Origin: Martinezella dioscoreae
GTDB taxonomy: Bacteria; Pseudomonadota; Alphaproteobacteria; Rhizobiales; Rhizobiaceae
Direction: 5' to 3'
Assembly: GCF_009176305.1 (NCBI RefSeq)
Contig: NZ_BLAJ01000006.1
Location: 124,001 to 188,000 of the forward strand
DNA: 64,000 bases
Part shown: positions 42,389-51,415 of the stretch, piece after piece
How the letters are laid out: each line of letters starts with the position of its first letter
Position numbering within the stretch: the first letter of the stretch is position 1
Translations under genes and position numbers: made by a program
The notes under the pieces: generated by a model
The model's input: the letters and a program-made list of their open reading frames with translations, nothing else
The model's database searches: none
Told to the model about the DNA's origin: nothing

Positions 42389-44317
42389 ATGGCATCGATC
42401 CAGCAGAAAATCATCCTTGCAAGCGTGGCAATCTTTGTAATTGCGGGCGGCGCGACTGGTGTTGGCATATGGTCCGCCTCGACCCTGACGCAGAATGCCG
42501 AGAAAATAGCAGGGTCGGCTCAGGTGCTGCGTAATCACATGCAGGCAGATATGATGCATGACGCTTTGAGAGCGGATGTGCTGGCTGCGTTGCTCGCATC
42601 CGATCCCGCATCCGGCATTGGCTTTGAAACGGTCAACTCGGATCTTTCGGAACATGTCACGTCGTTTCGCGAGATGATCAAGGCCAACAAGGCGCTCGCG
42701 ACAGATCCGGAAACTCAAAGGGTGCTCGCCGGTGTGGAATCTCCGTTGCTGAGCTATATCGACAACGCAACCAAAATGGTCGCGACCGCTGAGAAGGATC
42801 CGGCAGGTGCGTTAAAGGCATTGCCCGATTTCATGAAGCAATTCTCCGCTTTGGAAACCGCGATGGAGAAGGCGGGCGATCAGATACAAAACGTATCGGA
42901 GTCGATCTCGACAGAAAGTGCGCGCACAGCAGGTTCCATACGCAGCATCATGCAGGGGCTCCTAGGGCTGACGGTGCTGTTCTCCATCATGCTCTTCGTG
43001 TTGTTCCGCAGGACCGTGTCCAAACCCATCCTGGCGCTTTGCGCCGATATGGCCAAGCTCGCGGGCGGTGACACCAATATCGTTTGTACCGGCATCGGTC
43101 GAAGCGACGAAGTAGGGACGATGGCGCAGGCTGTTGAAGTATTCCGAAAAGCAGCGATCGCCAAGGGCCAGCTCGAAGCGGACGCGGCAAGGGACCGTCA
43201 GCAGGCGGAAGCCGACAGGATCGCCACTCAGCGGCAGGCGGAAACCGATGCCGCGGACCGTTTGCGAGTCGCGACATCCGGTCTTGCCATGGGACTTAAG
43301 AGGTTGGCTTCCGGGGATCTTTCTTTCCAGCTCGATGAGCCATTCGCTCCGGATTTCGAAGCTCTTCGACACGATTTCAATACGTCATTGCAGCAATTGA
43401 GCAGCACATTGCACGCGATTGCCGAGAGTATTGTATCGATTGACAGCGGCACGCAGGAGATCTCTTCCGGAGCCAACGATCTTTCCCGCCGCACCGAGCA
43501 GCAGGCGGCATCGCTTGAAGAGACGGCCGCCGCTCTCGATCAGATTACGGTCAATGTAAGCAACTCGAGCAATCGGACGGAAGAAGCGCGAGCGGCAGCG
43601 ACTGCCGCCGATCATAGCGCAACCCGGTCGGCTGATGTCGTCAGCAGGGCCGAGGAAGCCATGCAGCGCATAGAGAGTTCCTCCCAGCAGATTTCCAATA
43701 TCATCGGCGTGATCGATGACATTGCCTTCCAGACTAACCTATTGGCGCTCAATGCCGGTGTGGAAGCGGCGCGCGCCGGCGAAGCTGGTAAAGGATTTGC
43801 AGTCGTGGCGCAGGAAGTGCGGGAATTGGCGCAGCGCTCCGCGGCCGCGGCAAAAGAGATCAAGGCGCTGATCAATGCTTCTTCGTCCGAGGTCGATGGT
43901 GGAGTGAAGCTGGTGCGTGAAACGGGTGTCGCATTGAAGGAAATCGGTGAGCGCATCTCGGGCATAAACCAGCACATGAACGCCATCGCCGCATCCGCCA
44001 AGGAGCAGTCGACAGGCCTTGCCGAGGTCAATGCGGCAGTCAATACGATGGATCAGACGACGCAGCAGAATGCGGCGATGGTCGAGCAGTCGACGGCAGC
44101 CTCCGCCGCACTTGCCGCTGAGGCCAGCAAGCTGCGTGAACTCGTATCTCAATTCCGCCTCGACGCCGCGGCCTCCGCCAGCTCGGCAGTCTTGCGACAA
44201 ACCGCGCGCGCCATGGCTGAGCCATCGCGTCGTGCTTCCGCCGAGCCGGTCGCGCAAACGGCCCGTAGATCGGCTGCCGTTCGCGGTCGAGTCGTTTCCG
44301 ATTGGAAAGAGTTTTAA
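42389..44317 (+). CDS. Methyl-accepting chemotaxis protein
   Basis: This 642-residue chemoreceptor has a membrane segment at about 8-28, a periplasmic helical sensor of about 160 residues, and a second segment at about 192-212 (GLLGLTVLFSIMLFVLF). A HAMP domain (SKPILALCADMAKLAGGD) and a second HAMP-like unit (LAMGLKRLASGDLSFQLDEP) follow. The signalling tip is DIAFQTNLLALNAGVEAARA. The end is DWKEF after an Ala/Ser/Arg-rich tail, again an xWxxF tether. Its cytoplasmic half is close to that of the upstream receptor but the sensor is shorter and different. The ATG at 42389 is preceded by a weak site (GAGGAA, 42365-42370, rather far). Confidence 0.95.
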   Translation: MASIQQKIILASVAIFVIAGGATGVGIWSASTLTQNAEKIAGSAQVLRNHMQADMMHDALRADVLAALLASDPASGIGFETVNSDLSEHVTSFREMIKANKALATDPETQRVLAGVESPLLSYIDNATKMVATAEKDPAGALKALPDFMKQFSALETAMEKAGDQIQNVSESISTESARTAGSIRSIMQGLLGLTVLFSIMLFVLFRRTVSKPILALCADMAKLAGGDTNIVCTGIGRSDEVGTMAQAVEVFRKAAIAKGQLEADAARDRQQAEADRIATQRQAETDAADRLRVATSGLAMGLKRLASGDLSFQLDEPFAPDFEALRHDFNTSLQQLSSTLHAIAESIVSIDSGTQEISSGANDLSRRTEQQAASLEETAAALDQITVNVSNSSNRTEEARAAATAADHSATRSADVVSRAEEAMQRIESSSQQISNIIGVIDDIAFQTNLLALNAGVEAARAGEAGKGFAVVAQEVRELAQRSAAAAKEIKALINASSSEVDGGVKLVRETGVALKEIGERISGINQHMNAIAASAKEQSTGLAEVNAAVNTMDQTTQQNAAMVEQSTAASAALAAEASKLRELVSQFRLDAAASASSAVLRQTARAMAEPSRRASAEPVAQTARRSAAVRGRVVSDWKEF

Positions 44318-44319
44318 GC

Positions 44320-44353
44320 AAGCCATGGGGCGTAATGGCCAAGGGGCTTTTTT
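44320..44353 (+). terminator. Terminator after the second chemoreceptor
   Basis: AAGCC (44320-44324) pairs with GGCTT (44345-44349) around a nested GCCA/TGGC hairpin, and six T residues follow (44348-44353). It begins 3 bases after the stop codon. Confidence 0.65.
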
Positions 44354-45200
44354 GGATCTTTTCACATTCCCAGTTGGGTTAGAAGCGGAAAGCAGACAAC
44401 TAGCTCTAGATGGACCATCTCCGGCAGGCTAGCTTCCTGCTTCACCAAACGGGAGCATTGCGCGGGCAATAGGCAACGATAGGGTCTCTATTGCCTTTCA
44501 AGTGCTGACAACCTGTACTGTCCATACTGCCGCTGCTGATCGGAACGGTCGCCTGGCTATGGAAGGCCCCTGAGATGGACCGAACCGCAGCATCGGAAGC
44601 AACTAAGCTGCCTACTTAAATTAAGGTTTTCTGATTTGCGGATCAAACAGTGCCGGCCGTATGCTTGCGTCTCTATTTCCGCGCGAGCGAAGAAAATCAA
44701 AATATCCCGACAATTAAAAGTATCCGTATGAATCATTGCGAAAGGCGCAATCGGTCCCTTTCAAATAATCAACACAGCCGCGACCCGCACTGCGCTGCTT
44801 CAGCGAATTGTAGACATGCGGAACTGACCCGTAGCGGTGACTAATCGATGACCGACCATGGCCAACGAGCCATCGTTACCGATCGGTTCTTCAATGGACT
44901 GCAATCGTGTGATGAATGTTGCGTCGAGAAGGAGTCTCACGCAAATCCTTCGATCTCGGCAACCTTGAATAGGCTCACCTCTTTTTTTAATGCTATGGAA
45001 GAATTGATTCGGATAATGTTATTAAAATTATTCTATGAATTTCCGCTTCGAAGATATGAATGCAATATTATCGAAACTATACATCGGTTCATCCATGATT
45101 AAATTCCAGAATTGAAAAATATGCAAGGATATAACCATAGGTCGTGATTTGTAATAAGAAATATATTATGATAAAATATAAATAAGCTTGGGAGGGGAGG
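44354..45200. other. Long intergenic region, A+T-rich on the right
   Basis: No convincing gene in these 847 bases. An 84-codon plus-strand frame at 44848-45102 has a Phe/Ile/Arg-rich, unlikely composition caused by A+T-rich DNA. The stretch 44980-45190 is very A+T-rich and leads to the strong ribosome-binding sequence GGGAGGGGAGGG in front of the FecR-domain gene, so it probably holds that promoter. Confidence 0.45.
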
Positions 45201-46226
45201 GTGTTTTATCTTCGTCACGCCGTGGCCGTTGTGTTGAGTGCCACGCTGCTCGCGCCGCTGTCTTTGAAAGCCGCCGAGAAGGTCGGTCAGGCGGTGTTGA
45301 TCAAAACCGAGGTCACGGGTGCTGGCGGCCCGCTCGCGGCCGATGATCCCGTTCATCGGGACGAGCAAATTCGCACCTCGATTTCGGGTCTCGGACAGTT
45401 CACATTTCGGGACGGCACCAGACTGGCCGTCGGAGCCGGATCGTCCGTTACCATCGACAAATTCGTGTTCGATGACTCGGGCGCGGTGAAAAAGCTGACC
45501 GTGAATGCGGCAAAGGGCAGCTTTCGCTGGATGAGCGGAAATTCGAACCACTCAGCCTATCAGATCGTGACGCCGGCGGGAACGATCGGCGTGCGCGGAA
45601 CAGCGTTTGATTTTTATGTCGGAGCCAACGGCACGACGGCAGTCGTCCTGTTGAACGGCGCTGCGCAATTCTGCGGCGCTGGCGGCTGCAGGCAGCTGAA
45701 GCAGCAATGTGATTGCGTCGTTGCGAAGCGCAACGGTCAGATCAGCGAACCTCACCGGGTCAATCGCGACGTTCTCAAAACGCTGGGCAACCAGCGAGCT
45801 CTGCCGTTTCTATCTGGGGATCAGCAGCTTTCAGGGCGAATGGGCTTTGTCGGTGGCGGTGGCTGCGGTCTGTCGACGGCGATGAGGAGCCAGCCAAACG
45901 GGATCTCTCCACGCAGCGCTCCGGCGAACAATCCCGGTCCGACACAGCCTGATACGCCGAGCGTACCTAACACGCGGGAGCCGACACATACGGAGTCGCC
46001 GACTGCACCGACCGAAACTCCCACCACGCCGAATGTCCCAAATACACCAAATACGCCCGACAAACCGCATAACCATGACGATGATGATGGCAAGCATCAC
46101 GGCGGTCATCATGGCAGGGGCGAGCATGGATGGGGCGATCATCATCGGGGCGACGAGGACAATGAAGGCGATGACGGCGATCATAATGATCAAGGTGATC
46201 ACGATGGCGGGCATCACCATCGCTGA
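45201..46226 (+). CDS. FecR-domain protein with His/Asp-rich C-terminal tail
   Basis: The product is 341 residues. An N-terminal signal peptide (about 1-24, hydrophobic AVAVVLSATLLAPLSLKAA) leads to a periplasmic FecR domain at about 35-150: TSISGLGQFTFRDGTRLAVG, AKGSFRWMSGNSNH and TPAGTIGVRGTAFDF. A Cys cluster (FCGAGG, then QQCDC) follows. Residues about 235-280 are Pro/Thr-rich, and the last 60 hold roughly 14 His and 14 Asp in a HDDDDGKHHGGHHG-like pattern, a likely metal-binding tail. It is convergent with a CHASE2 cyclase gene; FecR proteins and CHASE2 cyclases are often neighbours in rhizobia, which suggests one pathway. The GTG start follows a very strong purine-rich ribosome-binding site. 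Confidence 0.85.
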   Translation: MFYLRHAVAVVLSATLLAPLSLKAAEKVGQAVLIKTEVTGAGGPLAADDPVHRDEQIRTSISGLGQFTFRDGTRLAVGAGSSVTIDKFVFDDSGAVKKLTVNAAKGSFRWMSGNSNHSAYQIVTPAGTIGVRGTAFDFYVGANGTTAVVLLNGAAQFCGAGGCRQLKQQCDCVVAKRNGQISEPHRVNRDVLKTLGNQRALPFLSGDQQLSGRMGFVGGGGCGLSTAMRSQPNGISPRSAPANNPGPTQPDTPSVPNTREPTHTESPTAPTETPTTPNVPNTPNTPDKPHNHDDDDGKHHGGHHGRGEHGWGDHHRGDEDNEGDDGDHNDQGDHDGGHHHR

Positions 46227-46296
46227 GGTCCTGAATTGCGAGAGAATAGCGAGTTAGGCCGTCTCCGAGCCTGAAAAGGCTGAATCGCAAAATCAG

Positions 46297-48495
46297 CTAG
46301 ATATCGGCTGCCTTGTCCGCGGTCTCGTCGACGAAGTGTCCGCCTCGTCGAGAAATCTGGGCGTAAAAATCCTGCAGTAGTCCTGCTGCCGCCGCTCGCG
46401 CCTTAAATTTGGCGGCGCTGATAAGTTTGCGGCTGCCTGTCGAGCGTACCCGAAGGGCATCGACAAGCTGCCTGTGAGCAGCCTGTAGTTCCACAAATCC
46501 GGCGGACCTCGCCACGCGTTCGTCGCCGACCACCGCAAAGAGTTTAGTTCGCATGCTCTTACCCTTCAGCGTCAGCGCTCCCGCTTCGAGCAGAGCGCAA
46601 TCGGGCAGCAATCCTGCCGTCGATTCGGATACCAGAATATCGAAATTGACGTCCTTGCAGGCGGATTCGATACGCGCGGCAATGTTTACGGCATCGCCGA
46701 CCGCCGTGTAATTGAAACGGGTCTCGGCCCCCATATTGCCGACGCATGCAAGCCCTGTATGGATGCCGATGCCTATTCCGACCCGCCGCGCGTCTCCGAA
46801 ACCGAAGGCATCGTCGCCATTGAGGTGGGCGAGTGTTTCCCGCATGCCGAGAGCCGCGCGCACGGCCTTGCCGGCATGATCGTAGACATCGACAGGGGCA
46901 TTCCAGAAGGCCATGATCGAGTCTCCGATGAACTTGTCGAGCGTGCCGTCATTGGCGATGACATGGTGGCTCAGCGCATCGAGCAGCGTGTTCAGAAACG
47001 CAACGACTGCGCTTGGGCTCATCTCCTCGCTGATCTGGGTAAAGTTTCGCACGTCGACGAACATGACCGTCAGTTCGCGTTCATCTCCCCCGAGGCGTAG
47101 TGCGTCGCGCGTATGCTCGATGCGATGGAGCAGCGATGGCGAGAGGTAGTGGCCGAAAGCCCGCCGCACGTCGCGCCGCTCCCGATCCGTCACGAGAAAG
47201 CGGAATGCCGTCGCGGCGAAGTGCGTGATCGATCCAGAGACGATCGGTGCCAGCGGGTCGAAGAGAAGCCCTCCATAAAGAAAGGCGGCCCAGGAGGCCA
47301 CAAGGGCAAAAAAGGTAATTAGCAGGCCGCAGGCGAGGGCCGCGGCCGGATTGACGAAGGTAGTGACGACCACCAGAAGGCTGCCCAAGAGGGCGATGGA
47401 CAGGATTTCCAGCCCATCCGCCCAGTCCGGCCGAGAAAGGAAGCGGCCTGAAAGGATCTGCTCGACGATCTGCGCGTGGATGGAGACACCCGGCACATTC
47501 TCGTCAAGGGCCGTCGTGCGGACATCTTGGAGGCCGGAAGCGGAGGTTCCGACGAAAACGATACTGCCTTCGATAGCGGTTCTGATATCGGCGGAGGCGC
47601 CTTCGGTCGCGAGTATCTTGCTTGCCGAGATATATCGCTTCGCGGTGTCGCGGCTGACATAGAGCCAAAGCTCGCCGGCTGCCGTTACCGGCGCGACGAA
47701 ATTGCCGATCTTGACTCGGGTGAGGGTATTGGGTGTGCGCGGCGCGGCGTCAAGCACGTAGGTGGAGGCTCCCTGTGCGACGCGAAGCGCCTCAAGCGCG
47801 AGATTGGGATAAAGCTGCTTGCCGTCGCTGAGAAAAAGCGGAACCGCGCGTACCACGGCCGATGAAGCGCCCGGATTGAGGCTGATATGGCCGAGCCCCG
47901 CGGCATTGGTTTCCAATTGCGGCAGCACAGGCGTGGCGGCCTTGATCGTCGGCGGCGCACCGGAGGGATCTTCGCCGGTATAGGCAAACCCAGCCTTGAC
48001 CGGCGGCAGATAGTCTCCCTCGTTGGAGAGGCCGAAGCCTAGAACCACCGGCCTTCCCGACAGCGATTGGGAAAAAATCTCATCGTTATCCGGTAGTTTG
48101 CCAAGCAGTGACGGATCGATGCCAATGACATCGCGAACGATGTTGCGCGGCGAAAGTCGGTCCGGCTCGGCGAAGAGGATATCGAAAGCGATAGCGGCCG
48201 CGCCCAGATCGGAAAGCCTGTCGACAAGGGCGGCAATCCGGTTTCTTGGCCAGGGCCATTGACCGAACTCCCGCAGCGACGCCTCGTCTATGTCGACGAC
48301 CCGGACGGGCTGGTTATCGAACGTCCGGGGCACCAGGCGCTGATACTGGTCGAATGTCAAATCGCGCGCGAGCCTTAGCAAGGGAGGATCACTTGCCCGT
48401 AGGGTCGTCAATGCCGTGACGAAGGCCAGGCCGATCACGACGCCAATTTGCTGCGCACGCGTCACCATTATGGTGTCAGCCCTTTTGCCGTGCAT
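46297..48495 (-). CDS. CHASE2-domain adenylate cyclase
   Basis: About 732 residues. A first membrane segment (about 15-30) is followed by a periplasmic CHASE2 domain of about 310 residues (FDNQPVRVVDIDEASLREFG, WPWPRNRIAALVDRL). Three closely spaced membrane segments follow at about 335-415. The cytoplasmic class III cyclase domain has both metal-binding Asp motifs (MFVDVRNFTQISEEM near 475; DKFIGDSIMAFWN) and YTAVGDAVNIAARIE. The KF...D pattern favours ATP, so cAMP is the likely product. CHASE2 senses a periplasmic or membrane signal, possibly with the convergent FecR-domain protein. The start could be ATG at 48495 or 48468; the latter has AAAGGG upstream. A TTG at 48504 is less likely. Confidence 0.92.
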   Translation of the reverse strand: MHGKRADTIMVTRAQQIGVVIGLAFVTALTTLRASDPPLLRLARDLTFDQYQRLVPRTFDNQPVRVVDIDEASLREFGQWPWPRNRIAALVDRLSDLGAAAIAFDILFAEPDRLSPRNIVRDVIGIDPSLLGKLPDNDEIFSQSLSGRPVVLGFGLSNEGDYLPPVKAGFAYTGEDPSGAPPTIKAATPVLPQLETNAAGLGHISLNPGASSAVVRAVPLFLSDGKQLYPNLALEALRVAQGASTYVLDAAPRTPNTLTRVKIGNFVAPVTAAGELWLYVSRDTAKRYISASKILATEGASADIRTAIEGSIVFVGTSASGLQDVRTTALDENVPGVSIHAQIVEQILSGRFLSRPDWADGLEILSIALLGSLLVVVTTFVNPAAALACGLLITFFALVASWAAFLYGGLLFDPLAPIVSGSITHFAATAFRFLVTDRERRDVRRAFGHYLSPSLLHRIEHTRDALRLGGDERELTVMFVDVRNFTQISEEMSPSAVVAFLNTLLDALSHHVIANDGTLDKFIGDSIMAFWNAPVDVYDHAGKAVRAALGMRETLAHLNGDDAFGFGDARRVGIGIGIHTGLACVGNMGAETRFNYTAVGDAVNIAARIESACKDVNFDILVSESTAGLLPDCALLEAGALTLKGKSMRTKLFAVVGDERVARSAGFVELQAAHRQLVDALRVRSTGSRKLISAAKFKARAAAAGLLQDFYAQISRRGGHFVDETADKAADI

Positions 48496-48701
48496 CCCCG
48501 GCAATAAGTAACGGTTCGAGGAACTACAAAAATCTATCGGTCTGCTGCGCCACGAAAGAATATGCTGCCTTGTTCCCGATCATGATGCAATGATCAAAAT
48601 ATCGAAGAGATAGAGAACAGAATCTTGCACCGCGATTGTCGAGGCAATGCCGCGGGCGCGCGCCTCAACGGAATGACGTTCGGTCTCCCGACGCGATGCC
48701 G
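48496..48701. other. Intergenic region between two minus-strand genes
   Basis: Short spacer holding the cyclase promoter. Nothing distinctive is seen. Confidence 0.3.
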
Positions 48702-49352
48702 TTAGCGCTTGCCGAATGCGCGCAGAAAGGTCTTTGTCGCCTCTCTTGCCATACGATGGATTTCTTCCTCTGCAGTTGGACGGCCGATCTGTTGGTTGAT
48801 CCGTAGATCTGTCGCGAGTAGCGCCATGTACTGCCGTGCGGCAAGTGCCGGATCCTCTATGTCGAGATGGCCAGCCAGCGCGAGCTGCGCAAGCCGAGCC
48901 GCGATGGCTGGGTATTTCTTGCCCGGTCCGTATTCCTTCCAGGTCTCGAACAGTTCGGGAAATCTGCTGCCTTCGGTCTCCAGGAGCTTGCGTAGCCAGC
49001 GACCATTCGGATCACAGACCGCCTTGCGTAGGAGAAGCGACGAAAATTCGGTCAGTTCCTTTTCGAGATCGACAGGCGCCACGGGAAATGTGTCCAACAC
49101 CCGAAAGAAGTCGGCGCTCGACTTCTCGGTGATCTCCGCGACTACAACCTTGAACAGATTATCCTTGTCGCCGAGTTGATTGTAGACCGTCTGACGCGAC
49201 ACGCCGGCCCTTGCCGCGATGGCATCGATGCTCGCCGCCGCGAACCCATCTTCGGCAAATACGTCCGCGGCCGCGTTCAGGATTGCCTGACGTTTGCTGG
49301 TGGCGGGCGGACTCTCTATCTCGGAAGAAACCGCTGCGGGCGAAGTTTTCAT
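48702..49352 (-). CDS. TetR-family repressor of the adjacent Bcr/CflA exporter
   Basis: The product is 216 residues from ATG at 49352; a longer frame to 49556 would read through the operator and is rejected. The helix-turn-helix region is RQAILNAAADVFAEDGFAAA then SIDAIAARAGVSRQTVYNQL. The C-terminal domain (WLRKLLETEGSRFPELFETW) resembles the AcrR/TetR_C type that binds hydrophobic drugs. It diverges from an exporter gene, with an 18-bp inverted repeat between them, so autorepression and repression of the exporter until drug binds is the expected logic. Confidence 0.92.
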   Translation of the reverse strand: MKTSPAAVSSEIESPPATSKRQAILNAAADVFAEDGFAAASIDAIAARAGVSRQTVYNQLGDKDNLFKVVVAEITEKSSADFFRVLDTFPVAPVDLEKELTEFSSLLLRKAVCDPNGRWLRKLLETEGSRFPELFETWKEYGPGKKYPAIAARLAQLALAGHLDIEDPALAARQYMALLATDLRINQQIGRPTAEEEIHRMAREATKTFLRAFGKR

Positions 49353-49370
49353 GACACCACCATATAGGAC

Positions 49371-49399
49371 TTGACTAATTGGACAATGCTGTCCAAAAT
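49371..49399 (+). promoter_or_regulatory. TetR operator inside the exporter promoter
   Basis: TTGGACA (49379-49385) and TGTCCAA (49390-49396) are perfect half-sites around ATGC. TTGACT at 49371-49376 and CAAAAT at 49394-49399 are spaced by 17 bases and resemble -35/-10 boxes, so the operator would cover the promoter spacer. Repression by steric block follows naturally; this is inference. Confidence 0.75.
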
Positions 49400-49545
49400 A
49401 TTTTACAGGAATGACTGGCTCCGCATTGAACCATTTCCGTCGTTCCACCGTCCTATCTATAATCGCCCACTCAATCCCCGTCACATGCTTTTTGTATGAG
49501 GCCTTGCTTCGTCCGGGGAATGTCGTGTGCGGGAAAGGTCTTTCC

Positions 49546-50769
49546 GTGCAGAGCAAGGATTACGTTTCATCCCCCAGGGCTAGCGGCTCCCACCATGCGA
49601 TCGTCCTGGGCCTTCTTTCAGCCGTCGGTCTCTTCGCCCTCGACATGTATCTACCCGCGTTGCCGACGATAAGTCTGGATCTTCACGCCGACAGCCATGC
49701 AGTCCAGGCAAGCCTGATCTCCTTCTTCGCCGCCATGGCCGTGTCGCAGATTATCTACGGTCCGCTGTCGGACATGTTTGGTCGTAAACGGCCTCTCTAT
49801 GTCGGTCTGGCGCTCTACATCCTCGGCGCGATCGGCTGCGCGCTCTCCACCGATATTAGCTGGCTGGTCGCCTTCCGTTTCATTCAGGGCACCGGCGCCT
49901 GTGCCGGCGTCGTGATTGCCCGCGCCATCGTGCGCGACCTGCATACGGGAGCGGCCGCGGCGCAACTGATGTCGCGGCTTATGCTGGTCTTCAGTATCTC
50001 ACCCATCCTGGCGCCGCTCGCGGGCAGCATCGTGACGGTGTTCGGGAACTGGCGGCTGATCTTTTGGGTCATGGTCTTCGCAGGCGCTGTCGGCTTTGTC
50101 GCGGGCCGCTTTTTCCTCGAGGAGACCCGCCCGGTTGCGGCGCGCAGTGAGAGCAGCCTCGGCGGGGCGTTGAAGGCCTATGGAACACTCGTTAGGGACC
50201 CGTATTATCTCGGTCTGGTGCTGATGGCTTCCTTTGGCATGTCCAGCTACATGATTTATGTCGCCAACTCCTCCTTCGTGCTCATCGGCCATTACGGGCT
50301 CTCTCCGAGCTTTTACAGCGTGGTCTTTTCCGTGAACGCCATTGGCTTCATTGGCATGTCGCAGATGAACGGCTGGCTTGCCCGCCGGATTGGTTTGCGT
50401 AAGGTGATTCGCGGTGCGGTATCTGGTTATGCGCTGACGATGGTGGCGCTGGCCGTCCTGATGGCCGGCGGAGTCGATCGCCTAGACATCATGGCTGCCT
50501 TCCTGTTTGCGGGCTATGCCTTTCTTGGAATGATCGTGCCGAATGCGGCGGTACTGGCGCTTGAACATCATGGTCGTATCGCCGGCACGGCCTCGGCGAT
50601 GATGGGGACGGTCCAGTTCATGACGTCGGCGCTGGTGGTTGGCGTCAGCGGCATGTTCATGGATGGCACGGCGAGACCGATGGTAGCCGTCGTTGCCATC
50701 TGCTCGGCCATCGTGCTCCTCCTTTCGATCGCGGTGCTGAAGAGCAGGCATGTGGTGGCCGCCGAATAG
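49546..50769 (+). CDS. Bcr/CflA-type multidrug MFS exporter
   Basis: This 407-residue, 12-segment major-facilitator protein has the Bcr/CflA signature ALDMYLPALPTISLDLHADS near the first segment, motif A GPLSDMFGRKRPLYVG, and RFIQGTGACAGVVIARAIVR. It is a proton-driven inner-membrane exporter of drugs such as bicyclomycin-like compounds; the true substrate is unknown. GTG at 49546 is preferred (GGGAAAGG upstream, family length about 400). An ATG at 49411 gives 45 extra residues without family counterpart and lies next to the operator. It is controlled by the divergent TetR gene. Confidence 0.9.
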   Translation: MQSKDYVSSPRASGSHHAIVLGLLSAVGLFALDMYLPALPTISLDLHADSHAVQASLISFFAAMAVSQIIYGPLSDMFGRKRPLYVGLALYILGAIGCALSTDISWLVAFRFIQGTGACAGVVIARAIVRDLHTGAAAAQLMSRLMLVFSISPILAPLAGSIVTVFGNWRLIFWVMVFAGAVGFVAGRFFLEETRPVAARSESSLGGALKAYGTLVRDPYYLGLVLMASFGMSSYMIYVANSSFVLIGHYGLSPSFYSVVFSVNAIGFIGMSQMNGWLARRIGLRKVIRGAVSGYALTMVALAVLMAGGVDRLDIMAAFLFAGYAFLGMIVPNAAVLALEHHGRIAGTASAMMGTVQFMTSALVVGVSGMFMDGTARPMVAVVAICSAIVLLLSIAVLKSRHVVAAE

Positions 50770-51415
50770 ATCCTGCTGGGCCTATTGCAGCGCCTGGTGC
50801 AGGCCGCTTCACCGAGCCCTCTTCGGCGAGCGAACTGTGCTGCCCAAGGGGTGGTATGCTTGGAAGAAAGGGACACACTGATTGTGTTGGCGCGCGATTG
50901 GTACGAACGCGATGGCTGGCTCGGTCTGATGAGGTCGGTCATGGCGCGGCAGTACCTATCTAAGCGAGGCGTCACCGGTTCGAATCCGATCAACGGCACG
51001 GTATCCGTCGGTGTGGTGAGCTGATGCTCACCTTCTGTCGAAAGTCTGCGAACCGATGTCCAGGCAGGGGTGATGCCAACGCCCGCGGGCAACAACAAAC
51101 TTTCGCGCCCCTCCCGAAACTCGGCGACGTTGTTCCTCTCGTCTTAGGAACTGGACCTGCGGGCATGTAGCCGGCGACTTCACGTTTCAAACACGATGCC
51201 GTCGATAATCTTTCGGCGTCTTGGCGTTTCGCAACACAGTCTGCCAGACTGCGCCGTCTTCCCTCTCGCGCATGGCCAAGACGCTTGGTTGCAGATCTTT
51301 CCCGCGACTTCAGGCGAGTCTGCCGCAGTCTTGTTTTGACGTCATCGCGCTGATCACATAGCCTCGAAGGGTCGGAGAAATTTCCAGCAACCCCGTTACG
51401 CCATCGCGCGGGCTG
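50770..51415. other. Intergenic region with a tRNA-like scrap
   Basis: No gene is supported in these 646 bases. Open frames on both strands at 50568-51190 lack family features. The only notable text is the T-arm-like sequence at 50974-50998. Confidence 0.4.
50974..50998 (+). other. tRNA 3'-end-like fragment (T-arm), not a full tRNA
   Basis: ACCGGTTCGAATCCGAT (50974-50990) has the T-loop consensus GGTTCGAATCC and a 4-of-5 paired stem, followed by CAACGGC-A in the place of the acceptor strand. The matching 5' acceptor strand (GCCGTTG) is not found 60-80 bases upstream, so this is at most the 3' remnant of a tRNA gene, such as is left at an integration site. It may be chance. Confidence 0.25.

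Noticed and set aside
44848..45102. 84-codon frame in A+T-rich DNA
   Set aside because: Composition reflects base content, with no ribosome-binding site or similarity.
50568..51098. 176-codon minus-strand frame over the end of the exporter gene
   Set aside because: Shadow of the exporter and of the tRNA-like scrap; no protein family.
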